From the NCBI GenBank assembly GCA_963575745.1, contig CAUYUJ010020755.1, positions 102,501 to 150,865 on the forward strand: a stretch of 48,365 nucleotides of DNA, written 5' to 3'. The notes under the pieces are model-generated. The model ran no database searches. It worked only from the letters and a program-made list of their open reading frames with translations, and was not told the DNA's origin. The position numbers and the translations under genes are program-made. Source of the stretch: Prorocentrum cordatum. Its lineage: Eukaryota; Sar; Dinophyceae; Prorocentrales; Prorocentraceae. Below are positions 41,167-48,365 of the stretch, one piece after another (position 1 is the stretch's first letter; every line of letters begins with the position of its first letter).

Positions 41167-41500
41167 TCGGCCTGCGGGGGCCCGATTCGGGCTCCGGGGC
41201 CATCCGCAAACTTTGGGGCCCCAATCCCGTGTGTTGACGGACCGCGTGGTGACCTCAGAAACCCCAACGACCTCACCGCGCGGTCCGTCACCGCTCAGTT
41301 CTGGGACCCTGGAGGCCCCAGTCGTCCCAGGCACACTCGGAGAACGACCCGAGTCCCAAACCGTGCGACGACCCGAGTCCTAAAACCGTGCGGTGACTTC
41401 GAATGCTTACTCGCTCACCGCGCGGTCTTGCCACCACACCGTTTGGGGGCCCCCGAGGCCTGCGCGGGCCCGAGTCGGGCTCTGGGGCTATTCAAAGACG
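41167..41500 (+). repeat. direct repeat pair, about 45 bases, 290 apart
   Basis: GGCCTGCGGGGGCCCGATTC with GGGCTCCGGGG (41167) and GGCCTGCGCGGGCCCGAGTC with GGGCTCTGGGG (41457). Between them GACCGCGTGGTGACC, CACCGCGCGGTCCGTCACC and CACCGCGCGGTCTTGCC recur. Confidence 0.6.
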
Positions 41501-41609
41501 ACTCGGGATGAAGGGCAGGTTGCGGGGAAGGGGTTGTGGGGGCGGGGGGCTGCTCAAAGGCTCTGTCACAGCCTCGCAAGTGGGCGTTTTTAATGCTGGG
41601 CTTCGTTTT

Positions 41610-41735
41610 TTGTTACCTAACAGCGAAGACTGATAGGTTTCTAGTGGTCTCAAAAGAGCTCACAGATCACTCCACAGGGGGGTCCGGGCAGGTGTTGGGG
41701 AGTTGCCGGGCGGCAGGGTGCCGGGCTCGTTTTTC
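41610..41735 (+). repeat. composite repeat T, head block, copy 1
   Basis: CCTAACAGCGAAGACTGATA with GGTTTCTAGT, CTCAAAAGAGCTCACAGATC and CCACAGGGGGGTCCGGGCAG, ending TTTTTCACCAACAGTC. A nearly identical block is at 48112-48240. Confidence 0.9.
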
Positions 41736-42235
41736 ACCAACAGTCACACACTTCGTGCTCTTCGACTTCCCAGAACTCCATTCCCAGGCCACATTCTGAA
41801 TACCCGGATGCAACAGTCACACACAAAGTGCTCTTCGAGATCCCAGAACGCCATTCCCGGGCCACATTTAGAATAACCGGATGCAACAGTCACACACTTC
41901 GTGCTCATCGACATCCCAGAACGCCATTCCCGGGCCACATTTGGAATAACCGGATGCAACAGTCACACACTTCGTGCTCTTCGAGTTCCCAGAATTCCAT
42001 TCCCGGGCCACATTTTGGATGCCCGGAGCCAACTGTAGGCCACTTCGTGCTCTTCGATTTCCCAGAACTCCATTCCCGGGCCACATTTTGAATGCCCGGA
42101 GCCAACTGTAGGCCACTTCGTGCTCTTCGAGTTCCCAGAACTCCATTCCGGGCCACATTTTGAATGCCCGTAGCCAACTGTAGGCAACTTCGTGCTCTTC
42201 GACTTCCCAGAACTCCCATTCCTGGGCCACATTTT
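41736..42235 (+). repeat. 73-base satellite of repeat T
   Basis: About seven units: ACACACTTCGTGCTCTTCGA, TTCCCAGAACTCCATTCCCG, GGCCACATTTTGAATGCCCG and either GATGCAACAGTC or GAGCCAACTGTAGG. Further units at 43205-43360 and 48235-48365. The GCCAACTGTAGG variant occupies only the distal half here. Confidence 0.9.
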
Positions 42236-43055
42236 CAGCAGGGGCAAGAGCACGACGAGGAGGAGGACGAGCAAGACCAGGAGGACGAGGACGAGCAGGA
42301 GCAGGACGAGGAGCAGGAGGAGCAGGAGAAGAAGGACGAGCAGGAGGAGGAGGAGGACGAGCAGGAGGAGGAGGACGACCAGGAGGAGGAGGACGACCAG
42401 GAAGAGGAGGAGGAGGAGGAGGAGGAGGGGAGGGGGAGGAGTACCAGGAGGAGGAGGAGGAGGAGGAGGAGGAGGAGGAGGAGGAGGAGGAGGAGGAGGA
42501 GGAGGAGGAGGAGGAGGGGGGGGGAGAGAGGAGGAGGAGAAACATGACCACCAGGGGAGGAGGAAGGAGGAGGGAGGAGGAGGAGGAGGAGAGAGAGAAC
42601 CAGGAGATGGAGACGAGCAAGACGCGGAGGACGAGACCGTGGACGAGAGGAAGAGGAGGAGGAGGAGGAGGGGAGGAGGAGGTGAGGGGGAGGACTACCA
42701 GGAGGAGGAGGAGGAGGAGGAGGAGGACGAGGAGGAGAGGAGGGAGGAGGAGGAGGAGGAGAGGAGGAGAGGAAGAGGTAGGAGGAGGGGGAGGAGGAGG
42801 AGGAGGGGGGGGAGAGAACCAGGAGGAGGAGAACGAGACAACCAGGAGAGGAGGAGGAGGAGGGAGGAGGAGGAGGAGGAGGAGGAGGAGGAGGAGGAGG
42901 AGGAGGAGGAGAGAGCACCAGGAGGAGGAGGACGAGCAAGACGAGGAGGACGAGAACGAGGACGAGCAGGAGGAAGAGGAGGAGGAGGGGAGGAGGAGGA
43001 GGAGGAGGAGGAGGAGGAGGAGCAGGAGAAAGAGGAGGAGGAGGAGGCAGGCTGA
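42236..43055 (+). repeat. GGA/GAC-rich array inside repeat T
   Basis: GGAGGAGGACGAGCAAGACCAGGAGG-type triplets with a loose higher-order structure (ACCAGGAGGAGG recurring at about 42372, 42453, 42600, 42828 and 42918). Frames on both strands are low-complexity and not supported as genes. Confidence 0.85.
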
Positions 43056-43200
43056 GGCTGAGGCTGTGACTGCGACTGCCGTTGCCGCTGCGACTGTCAT
43101 CGCGAATGCGACTACGACTGCGAGAACAGCAGAATTCGACAACTGGATTTTCATCTGAATCTTAAGGGGAATGCTTTCAGATATGCTTCTACACATCGCG
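43056..43200 (+). repeat. repeat T tail block, copy 1
   Basis: GCTGAGGCTGTGACTGCGAC, GCGACTACGACTGCGAGAAC, AGCAGAATTCGACAACTGGA, CTTAAGGGGAATGCTTTCAG. Matches 47940-48080 with few substitutions. In both copies it follows a simple array (GGA here, GGCTGA there) and precedes T head or satellite sequence. Confidence 0.9.
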
Positions 43201-43204
43201 GAGG

Positions 43205-43360
43205 GCCGGATGCAACAGTCACACACTTCGTGCTCTTCGAGTTCCCAGAACTCCATTCCTGGGCCACATTTTGGATGCCCGGAGCCAACTCTAGTCCACT
43301 TCCTGGTCTTCGAGTTCCCAGAACTCCATTCCCGGGCCACATTTTGAATAGCCAGACGCT
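43205..43360 (+). repeat. 73-base satellite units after the T tail block
   Basis: Two units (CACACACTTCGTGCTCTTCG and TCCACTTCCTGGTCTTCGAG). The second ends in a partial copy beside the 5' flank of the EEP gene. Confidence 0.85.
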
Positions 43361-43374
43361 TCATAATCCTTCCG

Positions 43375-43396
43375 CCACAGCCGTGTTTGGTTCAGG
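43375..43396 (+). promoter_or_regulatory. possible relict spliced leader upstream of the EEP gene
   Basis: CCACAGCCGTGTTTGGTTCA followed by GG. Against the known dinoflagellate spliced leader (CCGTAGCCATTTTGGCTCAA then G) it agrees at 16 of 21 positions with one inserted base, and all five mismatches are transitions. It lies about 80 bases before the ATG of an intronless gene, where a reintegrated trans-spliced cDNA would carry it. The match is imperfect and could be chance. Confidence 0.4.
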
Positions 43397-43477
43397 ACTT
43401 GCTAGTGACACTGCAGTCCACTGCATTCAATCGTGCCACTGCATTCATTCACTGCAGTCCACTGAGTTTCGATTGCA

Positions 43478-45670
43478 ATGGCGTTCCCCTGGCCGTACCC
43501 CCATGTCCAACGTTCATCCGCAGCCTCTGCTCCGCGAGGCTCGTCCGAAGTGTCGCCGCCTCGCGGTGCTTCTCAGCCTGCGCCGCCTCGCGGTGCTTCT
43601 CAGCCTGCGGAGGAAGGTGGACAGACGCCTGGTTCTGGCGCTGTGCAGCCTGCGTCTTTCACGGTCGCCTCGTTCAATTTCGGGTTCGAGCAGGGCATGA
43701 TGACTGGTAAGCAGGCGGCCACTCACTGCGCTAACTTCGGAAGGGTGTGCGCCACGATAGTGGAGACCGCTGATGCTGATATGGTCTGTGGCTGCGAGGT
43801 CGGTGCGTTCCGTGAAGGCTTTCGCCGAGCAGGGATCAACGTGACAGAGATCCTCAGTAAGCCTTTCGGTGATGGCATTCGCTTCTCGGAGGTCGACAAC
43901 TACTTGACTCTCTGGGGGTTCCGCGGTGCTTCTCAGCCTGCGGAACTGACTCTGTGCGAAGACAGCAAAGTTTACAGGCCTCCTAGCGGCCGAGAGATTG
44001 ATGCTGTTATTTCACATTTTGAGGTGAACAAACCAGGCCATGACAAGTTCCACGTGGTGATCGCCAACATGCACATCGTGTGCGGCAAGAAACCGCCGAC
44101 CATCCAGACTCGAAAGCGGACAGTTCGCCATCTCCGCTTGCACCTGGACTGCATGGCTCAGATTCTCAATGCTTCGGAGCCGCACGTGCCAGTCGTTCTG
44201 CTTGTAGTCGGCGACGACAACCTGACTTTCCAGGAGGCGCGGGAGGCTTACCAGCGCCAGCAGAACGACGAGAAGCTCTGGGAGGTCCATGCCACTCCGG
44301 CCGACCTCAAAGGCGACCACGTCGCGGTCTGCGGAGCAGTCGCCCGTTTCTGCTCCATTGCCGTTGGCGCGTCTTTTACGGATCGTGGCATGCGCAACGA
44401 CGCACACGATGCGGTGGCGGTTGTGCTCACTCTCCCTGGTGCTATTCAGCCTGGGGAGAGCAAGAGGCGGAAGATTGTCGTCGAAAACGTCTCCGACGCC
44501 GACGTCAGCGTACAGGCGGACGCCGAGTCTTCTGTGCATTGGGATCGGTCGCCGAGTTCTACTCCTCCGCTTTCACCGACTTCACCGGGTGATCCCGACT
44601 ACGTCGAGGATGTCGTTCAGAATCGCGCGAACGACTTGCACAGGGAGCTGAGGCAGCTTTGGGACGAAAGGTACGACGAGGAGTACGATCCGAAAGTCCT
44701 CCATCATCTCAGTCTCTTGCTTTTCAAAAAGAGGAAGTCCACGGAGCCAGCGGACACTGATCCAGCTGGCGCTCCTCAGCCTGGCTCGGAATATGACGCG
44801 GCCTTTGCGTCTCAGGAGGAGACTGGCCGAGCCATTCTCTCTGTCCTTAAGCTTCGACATGACTTTCTGCGGAGCAAGAACATCGACGACATGCGCTACG
44901 TTCTCACGGAGCCTGAGCGCCAGGAATTGGTCAGAGTAGCTCGCGACCAGTACGAGCAGTCGCGGCAGCAGCGTGCGCTTCAGGAACGGGATGTCGAAAA
45001 GGGAAAAGCGAGAGGCAAGTCTGCGCCACAAGGGGGCCATGCGGTTCCGCAGGGTCCTAACAAAGGGCCAGGCGGTAAGAAAGGTTCTCACGGTGCTTCT
45101 CAGCCTGCGGGAAAAGGTGGCCAGGCCAAGGGTGCAGGTCTGGGTAGCGTCGCCAAGTTTGTGAAAGACCAGAAGCGTAAGCGGTGGCATCGCCATTTGC
45201 AACGTGTGGCCGGTACCAAACAGATCTGGGAGGTGCTGGCCTTCTCAGGGCGCTTCGACGTTGATTGGTTAACGCAAGCGTTGCAAGCTGATCACAGTGA
45301 GGGCCGTGATGCAGCAGTTCCCGAGGAAGCTCTGCGGCAACAGCGGCGCCGGCTGCACCACCAGAAGGCCGAGGCCATCGCGCGCTACAACGAGGGGGAG
45401 CGGCTTTCCCGCCATCTGTCTGCCCAGGCTGGCCAGCCAAAGCCGAACTTCACGCGCAGGCAGCTGGACGCGTTGCAAATGTTTGAGAGCGGAGAGCTGC
45501 TTCAAATCCGCAACCAAGCGATTCTGGCGTTGGGGCACGGCCGTCTGTTCAGGGCCGATGGCGACTACCTGGACATCGGCGGCAGCACGGGCGGTGGCTC
45601 CAGGCGCATCATCGATTCTTGGCAGCCGCCGGACTGGCGTGACTTCCTCCAAGACGATCAGGACATCTGA
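43478..45670 (+). CDS. EEP-fold (endonuclease/exonuclease/phosphatase-like) protein, 730 residues
   Basis: The one clearly intact gene. It starts at the ATG after an in-frame TGA (43463-43465) and is read without introns to TGA. Residues 60-318 show the EEP pattern in order: SFNFG (65-69), Glu107 in MVCGCEVGAF, ANMHIV (196-201), GDDN (245-248) and NDAHDAVAV (307-315). The last block differs from the usual S-D-H, with His310 kept but the preceding Asp at -2. The family cleaves phosphodiester bonds in nucleic acids, phosphoinositides or related substrates; the substrate here is unknown. Residues 330-730 are hydrophilic, with a basic, Gly/Lys-rich linker (508-560) and a charged helical tail. Four exact GASQPA motifs lie at 30-35, 39-44, 150-155 and 539-544. 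It could also be the separate endonuclease ORF of a retroelement; no RT follows. Confidence 0.85.
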   Translation: MAFPWPYPHVQRSSAASAPRGSSEVSPPRGASQPAPPRGASQPAEEGGQTPGSGAVQPASFTVASFNFGFEQGMMTGKQAATHCANFGRVCATIVETADADMVCGCEVGAFREGFRRAGINVTEILSKPFGDGIRFSEVDNYLTLWGFRGASQPAELTLCEDSKVYRPPSGREIDAVISHFEVNKPGHDKFHVVIANMHIVCGKKPPTIQTRKRTVRHLRLHLDCMAQILNASEPHVPVVLLVVGDDNLTFQEAREAYQRQQNDEKLWEVHATPADLKGDHVAVCGAVARFCSIAVGASFTDRGMRNDAHDAVAVVLTLPGAIQPGESKRRKIVVENVSDADVSVQADAESSVHWDRSPSSTPPLSPTSPGDPDYVEDVVQNRANDLHRELRQLWDERYDEEYDPKVLHHLSLLLFKKRKSTEPADTDPAGAPQPGSEYDAAFASQEETGRAILSVLKLRHDFLRSKNIDDMRYVLTEPERQELVRVARDQYEQSRQQRALQERDVEKGKARGKSAPQGGHAVPQGPNKGPGGKKGSHGASQPAGKGGQAKGAGLGSVAKFVKDQKRKRWHRHLQRVAGTKQIWEVLAFSGRFDVDWLTQALQADHSEGRDAAVPEEALRQQRRRLHHQKAEAIARYNEGERLSRHLSAQAGQPKPNFTRRQLDALQMFESGELLQIRNQAILALGHGRLFRADGDYLDIGGSTGGGSRRIIDSWQPPDWRDFLQDDQDI
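43556..43610 (+). repeat. 27-base tandem repeat encoding PPRGASQPA, two copies
   Basis: CCGCCTCGCGGTGCTTCTCA with GCCTGCG is repeated head to tail without change, in frame, in the N-terminal Ser/Pro-rich leader of the EEP protein. The core GGTGCTTCTCAGCCTGCG recurs in frame at 43924 and 45092. Confidence 0.9.
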
Positions 45671-45687
45671 GTTTTGCAAGTCTCCCT

Positions 45688-45790
45688 GCCCGCGGTGCTT
45701 CTCAGCCTGCGGTCTGCCGCTCTCCAGCTGCGGTCTCGAGCAGTAGTGTTCGAAAGCATGCGAGTTCCTGCGGTGCTTCTCAGCCTCTTG
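45688..45790 (+). repeat. GASQPA-type 20-base motif, two noncoding copies
   Basis: CCGCGGTGCTTCTCAGCCTG (about 45690) and TGCGGTGCTTCTCAGCCT (about 45769) lie just 3' of the EEP stop codon. The second is preceded by AGCATGCGAGTTCC, as are the copies near 47210 and 47285, and runs directly into a GGCCTCTTGG array. Confidence 0.85.
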
Positions 45791-45960
45791 GGGCCTCTTG
45801 GGGGCCTCTTGGGGCCTCTTGGGGCCTCTTGGGGGCCTCTTGGGGGCCTCTTGGGGGCCTCTTGGGGCCTCTTGGGGGCCTCTTGGGGGCCTCTTGGAGG
45901 CCTCTTGGGAGGCTCCTGGGGGCCTCTTGGGGCCATCTTGGGGCCTCTTGCGACCTCCTC
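45787..45960 (+). repeat. GGGGCCTCTTGG minisatellite, first block
   Basis: About 14 units of GGGGGCCTCTT with 11/12-base length variation. It begins inside a copy of the 20-base motif. Opposite orientation to the arrays at 3950 and 14885. Confidence 0.9.
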
Positions 45961-45969
45961 AGAAGCGCA

Positions 45970-46170
45970 AATGAGAGCTGCCCCCTGAGAAGGACAAAAT
46001 GAGCCCAAAACCTTCGTAAAATCAATGATTTTGCTATGAAGGAAGATGAGCGCGGCCCCCTCAGGACGCCAAAATGGGGCCAAAACCGTAGTACAATCAA
46101 TGATTCTGGCTTTAAAGAAGAGGAGGGGGACCAGACGGTGCCCCCCCGTCGGGGCCAGAATCCTCGTGAG
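45970..46170 (+). repeat. 75-base tandem repeat, about 2.5 copies
   Basis: ATGAGAGCTGCCCCCTGAGA ... AATCAATGATTTTGCTATGA is followed by ATGAGCGCGGCCCCCTCAGG ... AATCAATGATTCTGGCTTTA, then a partial third copy starting near AGGAGGGGGACC. Confidence 0.8.
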
Positions 46171-46429
46171 GGTCGTCGTTTTTTTAGCCCTCCCCGGAGT
46201 CGAAAAAGACCCCTCAAACGACCCGCGGGGCGCCCTCTCCAGGCCCAGGGGGAGGGGGTAGGGGGAGGGGTAAACCCCTCCCCGAAGGGGAAGAAGGGGG
46301 GTTGAGAACAGAGCGGGCTCCCTAAGGGCTGGTGGGATTGATAAGGAGCAGTGATCAAACCCGAAGGGCGGCCGTAAGCCCTCGCGTTCCGCCCTCCCAC
46401 CACATGATTAAAAGCCGAGTACCACCAGC
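46171..46429. other. linker between two GGCCTCTTGG arrays
   Basis: Contains a short hairpin (GGGGTAAACCCC and CCTCCCCGAAGGGG near 46274-46298). Otherwise nothing recognised. Confidence 0.4.
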
Positions 46430-46590
46430 CCTTGGAGGGCCTCTTGGAGCCTCGTGGGGCCTCTTGGGGGCCTCTTGGGGGCCTCTTGGGGGCTTCTTGG
46501 GGGCCTCTTGGGGCCTCTTGGGGCCTCTTGGGGGCCTCTGGGGGGCCTGTTGGGGGCCTCTTGGGGCCGCTTGGGGGGCCTCTTGCCCTG
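46430..46590 (+). repeat. GGGGCCTCTTGG minisatellite, second block
   Basis: Units identical in type and orientation to 45787-45960, about 470 bases further on. The pair may once have been a single array split by the intervening sequence. Confidence 0.9.
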
Positions 46591-46599
46591 ACTCTTACT

Positions 46600-46695
46600 C
46601 CGACTCGTGCAGTTCGCCTTACTCTTACTCTGACTCTTACTCTCACCGTTACTCTTGCTCTGACTCTTCCTCCTCCTCCTCTTCCCTTCTTCCTC
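46600..46695 (+). repeat. ACTCTTACTCTG minisatellite
   Basis: GACTCTTACTCCGACTCGTG, CTTACTCTTACTCTGACTCT, CACCGTTACTCTTGCTCTGA, then a CTCCTCCTCC run. Confidence 0.75.
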
Positions 46696-46781
46696 GTCCC
46701 CCTTGATCTCGCCTGCCAGCTAGGAGCTCTGGTGTTTCCTCGGTCGTGCTTCGTTTTCTTTTGGTCGTGTAGCGTTCCTGA

Positions 46782-47190
46782 CAGTCCAAGACCAGCTCGT
46801 CGTCGCCAGTCGCCAGTCGCCTGTCGACCGCCCTCCAGACGCTGTCTCAGATGATGTGGCTCGCCGTGGATGGTCCGTCTGGGCATGGGCGTACGGTGCC
46901 GTCGCTCGACCATGCGGACCTCGTCCTGGCTCAGAACCACCGCATCGCAGGTCCTTCGGAGGTCAATTGTTATGAGTTCGGCACGGTCTCGGTCAAGTAC
47001 AGCGTGCTGTGGGGATCCCGAGATGGGGCCTGGCTCAAGGTGCTCAAGACGTACTGGAGTGTCCCAGAGCCGGAGTGCCAGCTGATCCTCGGGAGTTGGA
47101 ACGGCATTTTCAGGCCGTGGCCGGACACGTTTTGGATCAGGACGGGGGGGTCCGAGCCCGAGATAGATGCTAGCGCTCTGCAGTGCAAGT
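46782..47190 (+). CDS. partial coding segment, unknown protein
   Basis: A plus frame opens after a TGA at 46779 (first ATG at 46851) and reads non-repetitive protein with mostly G/C-ending codons (GTC TCG GTC AAG TAC AGC GTG CTG). Segments include LDHADLVLAQNHRIAGPSEV, TVSVKYSVLWGSRDGAWLKV and LGSWNGIFRPWPDTFWIRTG. From about 47190 it enters two copies of the 20-base motif repeat, read in a different frame from the EEP gene (AVLLSL), and stops at 47366, so the true 3' end or splice site is probably before 47190. No family is recognised. A long opposing minus frame exists but is less protein-like. Confidence 0.4.
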
Positions 47191-47194
47191 GCTT

Positions 47195-47345
47195 TTTCAG
47201 CATGCGACATCCTGCGGTGCTTCTCAGCCTGCAGGGTTCGCCGCGTGCGGTTTGCAATGCATTCCTTTTCAGTATGCGAGTTCCTGCGGTGTTTCTCAGG
47301 TTGCAGGGCTCCGAGGCTCTTCCCTTCGATGCCAATGTTTTCAGA
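47195..47345 (+). repeat. 73-base tandem repeat carrying the 20-base motif, two copies
   Basis: TTTTCAGCATGCGACATCCT with GCGGTGCTTCTCAGCCTGCAGGG is followed by TTTTCAGTATGCGAGTTCCT with GCGGTGTTTCTCAGGTTGCAGGG. A further decayed start, TCTCAGCATGCGAGCTCCCG, is at about 47425. Confidence 0.8.
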
Positions 47346-47629
47346 CACCGTAGCTCCGTTCCGTAAACATCTTCCAAGAGCCGCTCGCAACCTTTTGCAG
47401 CTGGCGGTCTGCAGACGTAGTCTGTCTCAGCATGCGAGCTCCCGCACGCTTCGCCGGCTTTTGCTGCGCGGACAATTTTCTCACACACGTCAGCGCCGTT
47501 TGTAGGCGTCAGAAAAACATGTAGACATTCACGAAGGGCTCAGTCTGTATATCTTCACATCATTACATACGCAGTCGTCGAACACATCGGTGTACATTCA
47601 GCGCTTTGTCCTTCTAGCTGGGTCGCTTC
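47346..47629. other. no feature recognised
   Basis: Mixed-composition sequence between the motif repeat and the GGCTGA array. No frame longer than about 60 codons free of the upstream repeat. Confidence 0.4.
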
Positions 47630-47950
47630 GTGCTGAGGCTGAGGCTGATGCAGGCTGAGGCTGAGGCAGGCTGAGGCTGAGGCCGAGGCCGACGGCAGAC
47701 TGAGGCTGAGGATGAAGCAGGCTGAGGCTGAGGCAGAGGCAGGCTGAGGCTGAGGCTGAGGCAGGCTGATGCTGAGGCAGGCTGAGGCTGAGGCTGAGGC
47801 TGATGCAGGCTGAGGCCGAGGCAGGCTGAGGCTGAGGCCGAGGCCGAAGGCAGACTGATGCTGAGGCTGAAGCAGGCTGAGGCTGAGGCTGAGGCAGGCT
47901 GAGGCTGAGGCAGGCTGAGGCTGAGGCTGAGGCAGGCTGAGGCTGAGGCT
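47630..47950 (+). repeat. GGCTGA hexanucleotide array
   Basis: GGCTGAGGCTGAGGCAGGCT with GATGCAGG and GGCCGAGGCCGA(A/C)GGCAGACTGA variants spaced about 150 bases apart (47680 and 47835), i.e. a higher-order period. It precedes the T tail block, and a few GGCTGA units also precede the tail block of copy 1 (43050). Confidence 0.85.
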
Positions 47951-48365
47951 GTGACTGCGACTGCCGTTGCCACTGCGACAGTCATCGCGAATGCGACTAC
48001 GACTGCGAGAACAGCAGAATTCTACAACTGGATTCTCATCCGAATCTTAAGGGGAATGCTTCCAGATATGCTCCTACACATGGCTGTTAGGTTGCTTTGC
48101 CGGGATAATTACCTAACAGCGAAGACTGATAGGTTTCTAGTTGACTCAAAAGAGCTCACAGATCACTCCACAGGGGGGTCCGGGCAGGTGTTGGGGCGTT
48201 TCCGGGCGGCATGAGCCGGGCTCGTTTTTCACCAACAGTCTCACACTTCGTGCTCTTCGCCTTCCCAGAACTCCATTCCCTGGCCACATTCTGGGGGGCC
48301 GGATGCAACAGTCTCACACTTCGTGCTCTTCGACTTCCCAGAACTCCATTCCCAGGCCACATTCT
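47951..48365 (+). repeat. composite repeat T, copy 2 (runs off the window)
   Basis: Tail block (47951-48085), head block with CCTAACAGCGAAGACTGATA (48112-48240), then at least two 73-base satellite units to the window edge. Very similar to copy 1, but here tail and head blocks are adjacent rather than separated by satellite plus GGA array. Confidence 0.9.

Noticed and set aside
39846-41334. Four overlapping frames of 300-430 codons on both strands
   Set aside because: They follow GC-rich sequence and GTC/GGTCGTC arrays. The products are R/P/A or V/S/T low complexity, and no strand is favoured.
41868-43364. Minus-strand 498-codon frame with periodic FWELEEHEV-type segments
   Set aside because: The periodic part is the 73-base T satellite and the rest is the GGA array. 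Unit length varies and the frame is not protected.
45780-47390. Minus-strand 536-codon frame
   Set aside because: It spans GGCCTCTTGG arrays and the motif repeat. Within 46850-47190 the plus frame has the better codon pattern and more protein-like composition.

Overview
The window looks like nuclear DNA of a dinoflagellate; the genus cannot be fixed from sequence alone. The main reasons are: (i) a minus-strand gene of the recurrent dinoflagellate type that joins a multi-pass membrane domain to a Cys-rich tail; (ii) an intronless gene with, just upstream of its ATG, a 22-base stretch resembling a decayed dinoflagellate spliced leader; (iii) a LINE with fused reverse transcriptase, zinc-knuckle and RNase H parts; (iv) high GC, very low gene density and extreme repeat content. 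Almost all the long open frames here are translations of triplet arrays and minisatellites, not genes.

Layout. 0-5 kb: a MITE-like element with a poly-T insert (95-365), minisatellites (one palindromic), the first copy of composite repeat R (2170-3880) and a CCAAGAGG-type array (3950-4655). 5-10.3 kb: triplet arrays around a decayed copy of composite repeat S, ending in a GTC/GCC array of about 3.4 kb (6950-10320). 10.3-13.7 kb: a palindromic minisatellite, an AT-rich island, a foldback element and no clear gene. 13.7-16.7 kb: the membrane/Cys-rich gene (minus strand, two exons), whose proposed 880-base intron holds a second type of MITE-like element and a CCAAGAGG array. 17.3-22.1 kb: two opposed copies of S, an assembly gap (18213-18312) and assorted arrays. 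22.1-25 kb: mostly unassigned, with a third MITE-like family.

25.1-33.9 kb: four consecutive copies of R. One is split by a 5'-truncated, frameshifted LINE (26911-30547, minus strand) with an apparent target-site duplication. 34-41 kb: MITE copies, a third full copy of S, a 60-base alternating tandem repeat and more triplet arrays. 41.6-48.4 kb: composite repeat T, and the only clearly intact gene, a 730-codon protein with an endonuclease/exonuclease/phosphatase (EEP) fold (43478-45670, plus strand). A 20-base GASQPA-encoding motif recurs inside and outside that gene. A partial plus-strand coding segment follows at 46782-47170.

The genes do not form a pathway. The organising theme is architecture: three unrelated composite repeats (R, S, T), each a non-repetitive body plus its own minisatellite and repeatedly bordered by triplet microsatellites, together with three families of small terminal-inverted-repeat elements. 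Coordinates of repeat borders are read by eye and may be off by some tens of bases.
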